This document shows positions 33,920-43,033 of a DNA stretch of 64,000 nucleotides, piece by piece. Numbering within the stretch: the first letter of the stretch is position 1; each line of letters opens with the position of its first letter. Where the stretch lies: positions 248,001 to 312,000 of the forward strand of contig NZ_JADPFC010000003.1 of NCBI RefSeq assembly GCF_015668195.1. The letters run 5' to 3'. The translations under genes and the position numbers were made by a program. Source of the stretch: Romboutsia_C sp015668195. Lineage in GTDB: Bacteria; Bacillota; Clostridia; Peptostreptococcales; Peptostreptococcaceae. The notes beneath the pieces were generated by a model. The model had not been told where the DNA came from. It worked only from the letters and a program-made list of their open reading frames with translations, and made no database searches.

Positions 33920-34769
33920 AAAAACTTTTTAGTATATTTGGATTTTCAAATATACTATCTAATTTTTTTATAAAAGGTATAATTTCTCCAAAATCTAGTG
34001 CACGATGGTCAAAAGCTAAACATATTGGTAATACTTTACGAATACCAATAGCCTTTTCTCCATTTTCGTCAATATATACACCTGGTTTTTCTAAAATTGC
34101 ACCAAAACCTATTACACAAACTTGCGGAGGTATGATATCTAACAAAGCAATAGCACCTCTTTGTTCTCTATATGTAGAGCCAATATTTGATATAGTTATA
34201 GTCCCTATTTCTAAAGGTATTTTTGATTTATCTTCATTATTATCTTCAGACATTTTATGTTCTCCACTTATTATACTGTTTATAATATTATAGTTTATTT
34301 TATCTGAAAATGATTTAGATAAACACTCTGAATCTATACTTGAAATTTTCTTACCTAAATCTTTAATATATTTATTAATTTCATATAAAGACATTTCTTC
34401 AATATTATTTATACTTATTGTCATCATTTTTCCACTTGGCAAAATCCAAGGCATATTTACATTAATATCTTTAATTGTACGAATTTCTCCTTCACCAGTA
34501 CTTTGATTATACGATATGTGAGCATTTAGCTTTGGTGCAAATTTCAAACCTTCAGAAAATACTTTTAACATTAATGAATTAATTGAAACATTTTTTAATG
34601 ATTCATCTTCTGCTTTTAATCTTTTAAATTCATCAATAAAATTTGTAATATCAGGTTCATACATATAAGATACATGCGGTATCATTTGCCAAGATTTTGT
34701 TGTCATATAAGATATAATTTTTCTTTCAGTTGAAAACTTTTCTATATTAATGGTTGTTAATTTACTCAT
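33918..34769 (-). CDS. Stand-alone E2-type acyltransferase (2-oxoacid dehydrogenase family)
   Basis: A 283-residue protein with the catalytic fold shared by lipoate acyltransferases (E2) and chloramphenicol acetyltransferase. The active-site motif is AFDHRALDFGEII, the HRxxD signature, near the C-terminus. GTITISNIGSTYREQRGAIA and PPQVCVIGFGAI are the other E2-type core segments. There is no lipoyl or E1/E3-binding domain and no dehydrogenase genes nearby, so it does not act as a normal E2. Acetylation of a small molecule or a CoA-linked role is possible. AGGAGG precedes the ATG at 34769; a longer reading to 34844 lacks support. It is intact inside an otherwise decayed stretch. Confidence 0.82.
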   Translation of the reverse strand: MSKLTTINIEKFSTERKIISYMTTKSWQMIPHVSYMYEPDITNFIDEFKRLKAEDESLKNVSINSLMLKVFSEGLKFAPKLNAHISYNQSTGEGEIRTIKDINVNMPWILPSGKMMTISINNIEEMSLYEINKYIKDLGKKISSIDSECLSKSFSDKINYNIINSIISGEHKMSEDNNEDKSKIPLEIGTITISNIGSTYREQRGAIALLDIIPPQVCVIGFGAILEKPGVYIDENGEKAIGIRKVLPICLAFDHRALDFGEIIPFIKKLDSIFENPNILKSF

Positions 34770-34871
34770 AATAGACCTCCTATATGTTAAAATATGTATT
34801 ATTCTTACTATATAAAAATTGCGAACTTTAATTATATTATGCATAATATTTAATTATTTTTTAATATTCTA

Positions 34872-35006
34872 CTAATTTGAAGTAAAATATCCTATTTTAG
34901 ATAATGCTCCTATATCTGGTTTATTAAACATAGTTAATAATTCATTTGCAAACTTTGATTCAACCATTGAGTGAACTAAATCTATAGCTCAGGATATAAT
35001 TCCTAC
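34872..35006 (-). pseudogene. Fragment of an unknown gene (C-terminal end)
   Basis: The minus strand reads VGIIS, a TGA, then AIDLVHSMVESKFANELL and TMFNKPDIGALSKIGYF to a TAG at 34872. The amino-acid pattern is that of a helical protein, but there is no start and one internal stop. The family is not recognised. Confidence 0.35.
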
Positions 35007-35145
35007 CAGTTATTTTTATTGTAAGTATTTTTCATATTTTGTTCCTTATTGTCCTTACAATGCTATTTTATCATTTTTAAGAGAAATCACATATTTATTT
35101 ATCTTTCATATACATTACAATTTTGTAAGAAAAGCTCTTGACTAG

Positions 35146-35325
35146 TTATTTTTTATTTAAGATTATTTTTAATTTTTAATATTCTGCTTTATTTAATCCT
35201 GTCGATCAAATTATAATATTTATTCCTACATTGGTAATTAAAGTTTTTGATATTTCTAATTTTCCTTCTAAATCACCTTAGATTTCACCTACAATTTTCC
35301 CTTTAACTTCAAAATTTTCTAGTGC
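35146..35325 (-). pseudogene. Fragment of an unknown gene with three internal stops
   Basis: One frame of 60 codons reads ALENFEVKGKIVGEI, stop, GDLEGKLEISKTLITNVG and onward, stop, STGLNKAEY, stop, KLKIILNKK, stop. The stops lie at 35278-35280, 35206-35208 and 35176-35178. A coding-like stretch may continue upstream in another frame (FDEKVLIKIKGYR). It appears to be a dead gene; I cannot name it. Confidence 0.4.
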
Positions 35326-35524
35326 TTATATTCTGTCATCGATATCCTTTTATCTTAATTAATACTTTTTCATCAAAATATGTTTTTTCATTTTATTTAT
35401 ATTCTATAACCATAATTCAACTTCTTTACTTTTACGAGATGATAATTCAAATAATAAAAATATTGGTATTTATCTAATTTAATTATTAATTTTTTTATTA
35501 TTTATTACTTTAAGCTATTCTGTA

Positions 35525-35545
35525 ACTGACTTTTAAAAAGTCAGT
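35525..35545. repeat. 21-bp palindrome
   Basis: ACTGACTTTT-A-AAAAGTCAGT is a perfect palindrome about a central base. It lies in the decayed stretch; no neighbouring gene start uses it. Confidence 0.5.
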
Positions 35546-35684
35546 CACACTAATAAATTTTTATATTACTTTACAATTATTGTACTCCACCCAAAAAGTC
35601 ACACAAAAATATCCTCTTTAAACTCCGCTTGCCTTGGTACACTCCTCAAATTATTGAACTACTTTTCTCCCTTTTATAAAATAA

Positions 35685-35730
35685 AAAACCCTCTAAAAGC
35701 TCTTTTTCTGCCTTCAAAGGGTTATTCTCT
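35685..35730 (-). terminator. Terminator downstream of the TrmA-family gene
   Basis: On the minus strand AACCCT pairs with AGGGTT followed by T's, about 120 nt beyond the methyltransferase stop. The loop is long, so confidence is moderate. Confidence 0.45.
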
Positions 35731-35850
35731 AATATGTTTTATTCTTTTTATTTCCTTTTAATCAATCCTTTGTGAACCTATTTTAGTTAGACTTTCTTTG
35801 TTTCGATTGAGCTTTCAAGGTGTTTTTTCGAGTTTAATGCAACTTTACAA

Positions 35851-37209
35851 TTATTTTCTTATTAACTTTGCTACACATTCTACGTGCATAGTATGAGGGA
35901 ACATATCTACTGGTTGTATTTCAGTACATCTATATCCTCTTTCATCTAGGTAATTTAAATCTCTTGCTAATGTAGATGGATTACAAGATACATATACCAC
36001 TCTATCCGGTTGCATTGATATTATTGTATCTAATACTTTCTCGTCACATCCTTTTCTAGGAGGGTCTACTACAACTACATCGGCCGTTTTTCCTTCGCTA
36101 TACATCTTAGGAACAACTTCTTCAGCCTTACCTACATAGAATTCAACATTGTCTAATTTATTTATATGAGCATTTATTTTAGCATCTTTTATAGCATCTT
36201 CCACTATTTCTATTCCATAAACCTTTTTTGCCTTTTGAGCTAGGAATAATGAGATAGTCCCTATTCCACAGTATATATCAAATACAGTATCATTTTCTTT
36301 TAAATCCGCATATTCTAAAGCTTTATTGTATAAAACCTCTGTTTGAACTGGATTTACTTGGAAGAATGATAATGGAGATATTTCAAATACTAAATTTCCT
36401 ATATAATCATTTATTTTTCCATTTCCATATATAACTCTATTTTCTTTTCCTAATATAACATTAGTTTTTTCTCTATTTACATTAACCACTAAAGTTTTAA
36501 ATCCTGGTATATTTTCTTCTAGTACTGATGCTAACTCTTTTAGATATGGTAACTTCTTGCCATTAGCTACTAATACAACCATTACTTCATTAGTCGTAAA
36601 TCCTATTTTAGTTACTAAATGTCTTAATACTCCAGTGTGTGTTTTTTCATCATAAACACTTACATTATATGCATTTATATAAGTCTTTATTATTTTCACT
36701 ATTTTATCATTTATGTCATGTTGTATTATACACTTGTCCATTGGAATTATATCATGACTTTTTTTCTTATAAAAACCTATTACTGGATTATTTCCACTCT
36801 TTTGTATAGGAAATTGAGCTTTGTTTCTATACCTAAAAGGATTTTCCATTCCTATAGTATTGTGTATTTTTACGTTATCTAATTTTCCGATTCTAGTTAT
36901 AACTTGTTTTACTTCATTTGTTTTTATATCTAATTGCTTTTGATATTCTAATTCTTGTACCTGACATCCACCGCAATCTTTAAGTGAATCACTACATTTT
37001 CTATCAACTCTAAATGGTGATTTTTCTATTATCTCAACTATATCTCCAACTGCATAGTTTTTCTTAGATTTATTTATTTTAACTTTTACCTTGTCTTCTA
37101 CTAATCCGCCCTCTACAAAGACTGTAAATCCATCATATTTTCCTATTCCTACTCCACCTTGACCTATATCAACTATATCTACAATATATTCTTTATTTTT
37201 TGTCAACAT
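35851..37209 (-). CDS. TrmA/RlmD-family RNA (uracil-C5) methyltransferase
   Basis: This 452-residue enzyme methylates C5 of uridine in rRNA or tRNA using S-adenosylmethionine. The N-terminal TRAM domain (about 5-60) is followed by the iron-sulfur Cys cluster CGGCQVQELEYQ with CSDSLKDC. The SAM-binding motif is VFDIYCGIGTISLFLAQKA near 305. The catalytic-Cys region is VVYVSCNPSTLARDL near 410, with VVVDPPRKGCDEKVL before it. The ATG at 37209 has GGAGG 8 nt upstream and is preferred to an upstream TTG at 37212. The exact target (such as U1939 of 23S rRNA) cannot be told from sequence. Its last 35 bases are copied at 33001-33035. Confidence 0.92.
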   Translation of the reverse strand: MLTKNKEYIVDIVDIGQGGVGIGKYDGFTVFVEGGLVEDKVKVKINKSKKNYAVGDIVEIIEKSPFRVDRKCSDSLKDCGGCQVQELEYQKQLDIKTNEVKQVITRIGKLDNVKIHNTIGMENPFRYRNKAQFPIQKSGNNPVIGFYKKKSHDIIPMDKCIIQHDINDKIVKIIKTYINAYNVSVYDEKTHTGVLRHLVTKIGFTTNEVMVVLVANGKKLPYLKELASVLEENIPGFKTLVVNVNREKTNVILGKENRVIYGNGKINDYIGNLVFEISPLSFFQVNPVQTEVLYNKALEYADLKENDTVFDIYCGIGTISLFLAQKAKKVYGIEIVEDAIKDAKINAHINKLDNVEFYVGKAEEVVPKMYSEGKTADVVVVDPPRKGCDEKVLDTIISMQPDRVVYVSCNPSTLARDLNYLDERGYRCTEIQPVDMFPHTMHVECVAKLIRK

Positions 37210-37284
37210 CAAAGTATCCTCCGTCCGTATATTTTAAAGCTACAAGAATTTATTTTACCAAAAAAATAGAGCCTTATAAAGCCC

Positions 37285-37977
37285 TTATATAAATAAATCT
37301 CTACTTTTATAACCCCTATACATTTGTAAACAAGCAAATAATAATAATATAAACCCAAATACAGGTCCTATATATACTAATTTTCTTGCTAGACTTTCTG
37401 CTACTCCACTATCCACAATAGCCTTTACTGCACCTGTGTAATTCATCTTAGCATTAATGCCATATCTTATCCATGTAAAAGAAGTCATTATAGCTACAGG
37501 TACAACACTCATAGTCATATAAAATCCTGTCATGGTTCTTTGTTTAACACCTTTTAGTCCCATGTATATAGGTAAGAAGAATATCACTGGCAATATAAAT
37601 CCATAAAATTGGGGAGATAGTGCTAAAAATAGTATAGAACTAAATAAAAAACTCGTTATATACTTTCTTAAATAATTTGTCTTACCCTCAAAGTCACATA
37701 AAGATGCTTTTAGATATCTTATGTAAACTTCTATACTTCCTTCTATTTTATTTTCATCTTTAGAGCCTCTAATTTCTTTTAAAAGATCTATTCCTTTTGC
37801 ATTTAGTTGTTGATATTGTTTTTTAAATTTTTCGTTAATTTCTATGCCTTCATACTTTGTATACAATATTTTGAGCTGTTTTATGTATTTTCCCTTTTTA
37901 TTTTCTTTTACTCTTTTAGATTTCTCAACCTCTATTCTTATTTGATTTATAGTTGTCATAACTAATTTTCCACCCAT
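37285..37977 (-). CDS. Hypothetical membrane protein, 230 aa
   Basis: I do not recognise this family. About 100 residues of charged, partly coiled-coil N-terminal sequence (EVEKSKRVKENKKGKYIKQL and on) precede four hydrophobic segments at roughly 105-122, 125-140, 150-170 and 200-222. A short basic C-terminus reads YRGYKSRDLFI. The N-terminal helices would be cytoplasmic. AGGGGGG lies 6 nt before the ATG at 37977. It is 75 nt upstream of the methyltransferase gene with no convincing terminator between them, so the two could be co-transcribed. Confidence 0.75.
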   Translation of the reverse strand: MGGKLVMTTINQIRIEVEKSKRVKENKKGKYIKQLKILYTKYEGIEINEKFKKQYQQLNAKGIDLLKEIRGSKDENKIEGSIEVYIRYLKASLCDFEGKTNYLRKYITSFLFSSILFLALSPQFYGFILPVIFFLPIYMGLKGVKQRTMTGFYMTMSVVPVAIMTSFTWIRYGINAKMNYTGAVKAIVDSGVAESLARKLVYIGPVFGFILLLFACLQMYRGYKSRDLFI

Positions 37978-38049
37978 TAAAATCCCCCCTTAAGTATATA
38001 TTAGTATATTTAATATATTTTTACCTTATCATATATATTTATTACTCAA

Positions 38050-38080
38050 AAAACCCTACAGTAAAATTAAGTAGGGTTTT
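38050..38080 (-). terminator. Terminator after the NSS small subunit
   Basis: AAAACCCTAC (38050-38059) pairs with GTAGGGTTTT (38071-38080), with T's beyond on the minus strand. Confidence 0.8.
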
Positions 38081-38091
38081 TATATCTTATC

Positions 38092-38190
38092 TTACTTTTG
38101 ATCTTTAATTATAGTTTTCATAGATACTCCTATACAAACAAATATTGTAGTCCATATAGTCCCCATAAATACCCATGCAGCGCCTGTCAT
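38092..38190 (-). CDS. MetS-like small subunit of an NSS transporter
   Basis: This 32-residue single-span peptide reads MTGAAWVFMGTIWTTIFVCI and ends MKTIIKDQK. AAGGAGG lies 8 nt before the ATG at 38190, and the gene starts 20 nt after the stop of the NSS symporter. Tiny one-helix partner proteins of this sort (MetS, the partner of MetP) are known for methionine/alanine NSS importers. A terminator follows it, so the two genes form an operon. The call rests on size, topology and position. Confidence 0.7.
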   Translation of the reverse strand: MTGAAWVFMGTIWTTIFVCIGVSMKTIIKDQK

Positions 38191-38209
38191 AAGTTCAACC
38201 TCCTTTATT

Positions 38210-39775
38210 TTATGAAGTTGTTACTTTGTTTGATTCTATTTCATCTTTATACTTAGATTTGATAGATTTGTATGATTGAATAAAGCCAATCAATAATACT
38301 CCAAATACAACTGCTCTACCTAAATTCACCCAAATAGCAAACTCTGGTATACCTTCTATATAGCTTGGTGTTATTTTAAAGTTACCAGCTATCCAGTAAT
38401 CTCTTGTGAAGAATACTAAGAAAGTTATTATTGTTATTGGTGTTAAAAACTGATGGAATAATCTAAAGAACCACTTAGGGACTTTCCATAATCCACCTCT
38501 ATTCATTTCTTGTAAAGCCTTATCTTTAACACACCAACCTATTACTATTATCTCTATTAACCCAAGAACTATCAGTAAATAATTACCTATCCAGTTATCA
38601 ATTTCTGTAAAGTAAACTAAATTAGCACTTTGAGTTAGTATTGACTCTAATGCTATTGGTGTACCAACTATTAAATATCCGACAAATACTATCCAAGCAC
38701 CTTTCTTTCTATCTATACCTGCATCTTCTTCTAGTAACGCAACTAAGTAATTGTACATTGCTATTGCAGATGTTATACCAGCAAAGAATAATAATAAGAA
38801 CCACATAGCTCCAAATATTCCTCCACCAGTCATAGTGCTAAATACATTTGGTAATACCATAAATGCAAGGCCTATACTTCCTTTTATACCTTCTGGTCCT
38901 AAAAATGCATAAGCTATAGGTATAACAGCTGTACCACCTAATATAACTTCTGCAAATTCATTTAATGATACTGTAGCTACAGAAGCTGTTACTATATCTT
39001 CATCTGGCTTTAAGTAAGATGCATAATTGTGTATTATACCCATACCTAAAGATAATGTGAAGAATATTTGACCTGCTGCTGCTATTGCAGATGACCATGA
39101 TAATTGACTAAAGTCTGGATTCCATATAAAGTTAAGACCTGCTAATGAACTCCAATCTGGATTGACTGGCGCCCCTAGTGTTAACGCTCTTATACCTAGT
39201 ATAATACCAAATACATAAAGTGTAGGCATCATAACCTTGGCCCATGATTCTATACCTTTTTGTATACCTTTCATTACAGCAAATGCTAGACAGAGTATTG
39301 AAATAACCCAGAATATTAAATTCTTTGGATCTTGTATATAACCCCCAAAGAATGCTCCTGGATCTGAATTGTACCCTCCTGTTAATGAGTTAAATGCAAA
39401 TCCTAATGACCATCCTATTATGTGATTGTAGTAAGAATTAACTAATATAGTAACTCCAAAAGCTATCATTCCACATAAAGCTCCAACTATAATTGCTTTT
39501 TTAGGAGCCATTGCTTGCTTAGCCTGTAAATACATCATAGGACCTATTGTACCATGCCCATATTTACCTCCATGACGTCCAATACTCCACTCAACTAACA
39601 TTATAGGTATACCTATAACTATTAGTGCGAAGAAGTATGGTATCATAAATGCTCCTCCACCATTTGAAGCAGCTACATATGGGAATCTCCAGAAGTTCCC
39701 TAGCCCAACAGCATTACCTGCCATAGCCAATATAAGGCCAACCTTTGAACCCCAATTTTCTCTATTCTCTGACAT
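38210..39775 (-). CDS. Sodium-dependent amino acid symporter (NSS family)
   Basis: This 521-residue transporter has about 12 helices and a LeuT-like fold. TM1 is NAVGLGNFWRFPYVAASNGG, the conserved sodium and substrate site, near residue 20. It starts MSENRENWGSKVG, as in bacterial NSS proteins. I use the ATG at 39775, because GGGGGG lies 6-7 nt upstream; an upstream reading to 39838 has no ribosome binding site. The partner peptide at 38092-38190 points to the MetP type (methionine, alanine). The substrate is inferred from this pairing only. Confidence 0.92.
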   Translation of the reverse strand: MSENRENWGSKVGLILAMAGNAVGLGNFWRFPYVAASNGGGAFMIPYFFALIVIGIPIMLVEWSIGRHGGKYGHGTIGPMMYLQAKQAMAPKKAIIVGALCGMIAFGVTILVNSYYNHIIGWSLGFAFNSLTGGYNSDPGAFFGGYIQDPKNLIFWVISILCLAFAVMKGIQKGIESWAKVMMPTLYVFGIILGIRALTLGAPVNPDWSSLAGLNFIWNPDFSQLSWSSAIAAAGQIFFTLSLGMGIIHNYASYLKPDEDIVTASVATVSLNEFAEVILGGTAVIPIAYAFLGPEGIKGSIGLAFMVLPNVFSTMTGGGIFGAMWFLLLFFAGITSAIAMYNYLVALLEEDAGIDRKKGAWIVFVGYLIVGTPIALESILTQSANLVYFTEIDNWIGNYLLIVLGLIEIIVIGWCVKDKALQEMNRGGLWKVPKWFFRLFHQFLTPITIITFLVFFTRDYWIAGNFKITPSYIEGIPEFAIWVNLGRAVVFGVLLIGFIQSYKSIKSKYKDEIESNKVTTS

Positions 39776-39860
39776 TTGTATCCCCCCTTTTTTTATAATT
39801 ATGCTATAAATAAAGTGTGTATTACTGTTACATATCAATTTGTTACAGAATATAAGTACA

Positions 39861-39900
39861 AAAAATAGCCACTAAATTTAATATTTAAACTTAGTGGCTA
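39861..39900 (-). terminator. Terminator after pyk
   Basis: A 10-bp stem TAGCCACTAA / TTAGTGGCTA has a 15-nt loop and a T run on the minus strand. It lies about 100 nt past the pyk stop. Confidence 0.75.
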
Positions 39901-39999
39901 ATATATAACTTAAAAATATAGTATAACTAGATTTAGGCATTTTTTAGTTATTATTTTTAAGTTTTTAGAAAATTTTAAATTATTTTTTAATTTCTTTTA

Positions 40000-41760
40000 C
40001 TACAGAACTCTACTTGATCCTCTATAGATTACTCCTCTTGATGCATCAACAGTTATAACTTCTCCATCTTTTACTGTACTTAGTATCTCTCTAGCTGAAA
40101 CTATAACTGGCTTATCTAAGTTTAGCCCAACTATTGCTGCATGTGAAGTCATCCCACCTTCTTCTGTTACTATTGCTCCTGCTTTTTCTATATATGGATT
40201 CATTTCTATATCAGTCATAGTTGTAACTAATATATCTCCTTCGTTAAACTCTACACATTCTTCTACATTTCTAACTATACGTACACTACCTTCAGCAGTT
40301 TTACTTCCAACACCTATACCATTTGCTATTTCTTCACTTATAACATGAACTTTTATTAAGTTAGTAGTTCCGCTTACTCCAACAGGTACTCCAGCTGTTA
40401 TAACAACTAACTCTCCGTGGTTTATGTATTTAGCATTTTTAGCTGCTTCTATAGAGTTTTCTATAACTTCATCTGTATTATGAGCATTAGATGCTTTGAC
40501 ACTATACACACCCCAAGTAAGAGCTAATCTTCTCATAACTTTTTCGTCATCAGTAGTAGCTATTATTGGACACTTAGGTCTAAATTTAGATACCATTCTA
40601 GCAGTGTATCCTGTAGATGTAGAAGTTATTATAGCTGATGCGTTTAAATCTATTGCAGTTGTACAAGTAGCATGGCTTATTGCGTCTGTTACTGTTGAGT
40701 TGTTCTTAGTATTTTGCTTTAATAAGTTATCGTAATCTAATGTTTCTTCAGTTCTTTTAGCTATTGTAGCCATAGTCTTAACAGCTTCAACTGGATATTT
40801 ACCAGCAGCAGTTTCTCCTGATAGCATTATAGCATCTGTTCCATCATATATAGCATTTGCTACGTCTGTAACTTCCGCTCTTGTTGGTCTTGGATTTCTT
40901 ATCATAGAATCAAGCATTTGAGTAGCAGTTATTACTGGCTTAGCTAACTCATTACATTTTCTTATTATCATTTTTTGAACTACAGGTATATCTTCTGTTG
41001 GTATTTCAACTCCAAGGTCCCCTCTTGCAACCATTATACCATCAGAAACTTTTAGTATCTCATCTATATTATCTACACCTTCTTGATTTTCTATCTTAGA
41101 TATTATTTGTATATCCGTAGCATTGTTTTTTTCTAATAATTCTCTTATAGCTAATACATCTGATGCCTTTCTTACAAATGAAGCTGCTATATAATCTATA
41201 CCTTGAGATATACCAAATTCTATATCACTTGCATCTTTTTCAGTTATAGCTGGTAAGTTTATCTTAACACCTGGCACATTTACACCTTTATGATTTTTAA
41301 CTATCCCAGAGTTTTCAACTACACAAACGATATCATCTCCATTAACTTCTTTAACTCTAAGTCCTACTAATCCATCATCTATTAGTATAGTATCTCCTGA
41401 GACAACATCTTTAGCTAAATCTTTGTAACTTACTGTACAAATTTCTTTTGTTCCTATAACATCTTTCATTGTTATAGTAAATATTTGCCCTTCTTCTAAT
41501 AATACTTCTGGGTCAGCAAAGTTTCCTGTTCTTATTTCTGGTCCCTTAGTATCTAATAAAAGCGCTACCGGCTTTCCTAATTTTTCTCTTACCCCTTTAG
41601 CAACATCAAATCTTTCTTTGTGCTCTTCATGAGATCCATGAGAAAAGTTAAATCTACAAACGTTTAACCCATTCTCAACAAGTTGTGTTAATACTTCTTC
41701 CGTACTTGATGCCGGCCCTAATGTACAAACTATTTTTGTTCTTTTCATATTATTTAACAT
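40000..41760 (-). CDS. pyk: Pyruvate kinase with C-terminal extra domain
   Basis: This 586-residue enzyme converts PEP and ADP to pyruvate and ATP. The catalytic core (1 to about 475) has CRFNFSHGSHEEHKERF, the signature ISKIENQEGVDNIDEIL, and MVARGDLGVEIP. An extra C-terminal domain of about 110 residues carries a PEP-utilising His motif, EEGGMTSHAAIVGL, the extension found in Bacillus-type enzymes. AGGAGGAG precedes the ATG at 41760. It lies 18 nt downstream of pfkA in a conserved pfkA-pyk pair, and is the last committed step of glycolysis. Confidence 0.97.
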   Translation of the reverse strand: MLNNMKRTKIVCTLGPASSTEEVLTQLVENGLNVCRFNFSHGSHEEHKERFDVAKGVREKLGKPVALLLDTKGPEIRTGNFADPEVLLEEGQIFTITMKDVIGTKEICTVSYKDLAKDVVSGDTILIDDGLVGLRVKEVNGDDIVCVVENSGIVKNHKGVNVPGVKINLPAITEKDASDIEFGISQGIDYIAASFVRKASDVLAIRELLEKNNATDIQIISKIENQEGVDNIDEILKVSDGIMVARGDLGVEIPTEDIPVVQKMIIRKCNELAKPVITATQMLDSMIRNPRPTRAEVTDVANAIYDGTDAIMLSGETAAGKYPVEAVKTMATIAKRTEETLDYDNLLKQNTKNNSTVTDAISHATCTTAIDLNASAIITSTSTGYTARMVSKFRPKCPIIATTDDEKVMRRLALTWGVYSVKASNAHNTDEVIENSIEAAKNAKYINHGELVVITAGVPVGVSGTTNLIKVHVISEEIANGIGVGSKTAEGSVRIVRNVEECVEFNEGDILVTTMTDIEMNPYIEKAGAIVTEEGGMTSHAAIVGLNLDKPVIVSAREILSTVKDGEVITVDASRGVIYRGSSRVL

Positions 41761-41778
41761 ATATATGCTCCTCCTAAA

Positions 41779-42738
41779 TTATATAGATAGTATTTTTGCC
41801 ATCTCATAAGTTTCCTTATCAAAATCCCTAGTCATTGATAAAGCTTCAGTTATATCCATGTCAATTATTTCATTTGCTCTAGTGCCTACAACTCTTCCAG
41901 CTTTACCATCTAGAAGCAATTCTACCGCTCTAACGCCCATCTTACTAGCTAATATTCTATCAAATGCTGTTGGACTTCCACCTCTTTGTACATGTCCTAG
42001 TATTGTAACTCTTAAATCTGCATTTGTTCTAGCTACTATTTCTTTTCCAAGGTCTTGGGCATTTCCAACACCCTCTGCTAAAATTATTATACTATGTCTT
42101 TTACCCCTTTTCTTTGTTGTATCTAACTTATTACATACATCATCTACATTATAGTTAATTTCTGGAACTATTATAGTTTCCGCTCCTCCTGCAAGACCAG
42201 CATATAAAGCTAAATCTCCACAGTGCCTTCCCATAACTTCAATTATGTTAACCCTTTCATGAGATGAAGAAGTATCTCTTATTTTACCTATGGCATCTAT
42301 TATAGTATTAATTGTTGTATCAAATCCTATAGTATAGTCTGTATATGCTAAGTCATTGTCTATAGTTCCTGGTAATCCTATTGCAGGGAAACCTAACTCT
42401 GTTAATTTTAATGCACCATTAAATGATCCATCTCCACCTATAACAACCAAACAATCTATACCATACTTCTTTAAAACTTTAACTGCTATTTTTCTTCCTT
42501 CTTCAGTTTTAAACTCTTCACATCTAGAAGACTTTAATATTGTTCCACCTCTATGTATAATATCACCCACAGAAGATAAGTTCATTTCTTCTAGGTCTTC
42601 TTCTATTAACCCTTTATATCCTCTGTTAATTCCATATACTTTGCATCCGTAATAAATAGCAGATCTGACAACAGCTCTTATAGCTGCGTTCATTCCTGGA
42701 GCATCTCCTCCACTTGTTAATATACCTATAGTTTTCAT
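41779..42738 (-). CDS. pfkA: ATP-dependent 6-phosphofructokinase
   Basis: This 319-residue glycolytic enzyme phosphorylates fructose-6-phosphate. GILTSGGDAPGMNAAIRAVV is the ATP-binding start, with Gly11 consistent with ATP use. GGDGSFNGALKLTE and DNDLAYTDYTIGFDT follow near 100-140. MGRHCGDLALYAGLA is near 165 and LGHVQRGGSPTAFDR near 245. The length and motifs match the bacterial A type. AGGAGG precedes the ATG. It is followed at once by pyk. A hairpin that points away from the gene sits in its leader. Confidence 0.97.
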   Translation of the reverse strand: MKTIGILTSGGDAPGMNAAIRAVVRSAIYYGCKVYGINRGYKGLIEEDLEEMNLSSVGDIIHRGGTILKSSRCEEFKTEEGRKIAVKVLKKYGIDCLVVIGGDGSFNGALKLTELGFPAIGLPGTIDNDLAYTDYTIGFDTTINTIIDAIGKIRDTSSSHERVNIIEVMGRHCGDLALYAGLAGGAETIIVPEINYNVDDVCNKLDTTKKRGKRHSIIILAEGVGNAQDLGKEIVARTNADLRVTILGHVQRGGSPTAFDRILASKMGVRAVELLLDGKAGRVVGTRANEIIDMDITEALSMTRDFDKETYEMAKILSI

Positions 42739-42763
42739 AATGATACCTCCTAGTATATATTAC

Positions 42764-42799
42764 ATACAGGGACAATAAGCGTCCCTGTATCTTTTTTTT
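42764..42799 (+). terminator. Plus-strand terminator in the pfkA leader
   Basis: A perfect 10-bp stem ATACAGGGAC (42764-42773) / GTCCCTGTAT (42781-42790) has a 7-nt loop. It is followed on the plus strand by a C and eight T's, a textbook terminator. No plus-strand gene is known to end here. On the minus strand the hairpin lies 26 nt before pfkA without a T tract. Confidence 0.65.
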
Positions 42800-43033
42800 A
42801 TCCCATCAAAGTTAAAAAAATTAAACATGCTAATATATTCTTTTCTGATATTATACCATAATATACATTACTTTTTTAATAATATTATTAATATTCTTCT
42901 ATTTTATTTTTATTCTTTATAGTACATAGGAAATTATATTCCTATTTTTACTTTATAGTAAATATAATCTCCTAAAATGTACTTTTTTAAAATATTTTAT
43001 TCAAGGTTTTATTATAAAACTTAATTATTATCT

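Larger units (their letters stand above)
34770..35850. other. Decayed non-coding stretch upstream of the E2-type gene
   Basis: Over 1 kb without an intact gene. It contains two broken minus-strand frames (34872-35006 and 35146-35325), a palindrome (35525-35545) and a terminator-like hairpin (35685-35730). The rest is featureless AT-rich sequence. Confidence 0.55.

Noticed and set aside
36637..36882. Plus-strand frame inside the TrmA-family gene
   Set aside because: It lies wholly within a well-supported gene in the opposite strand and has no start site.
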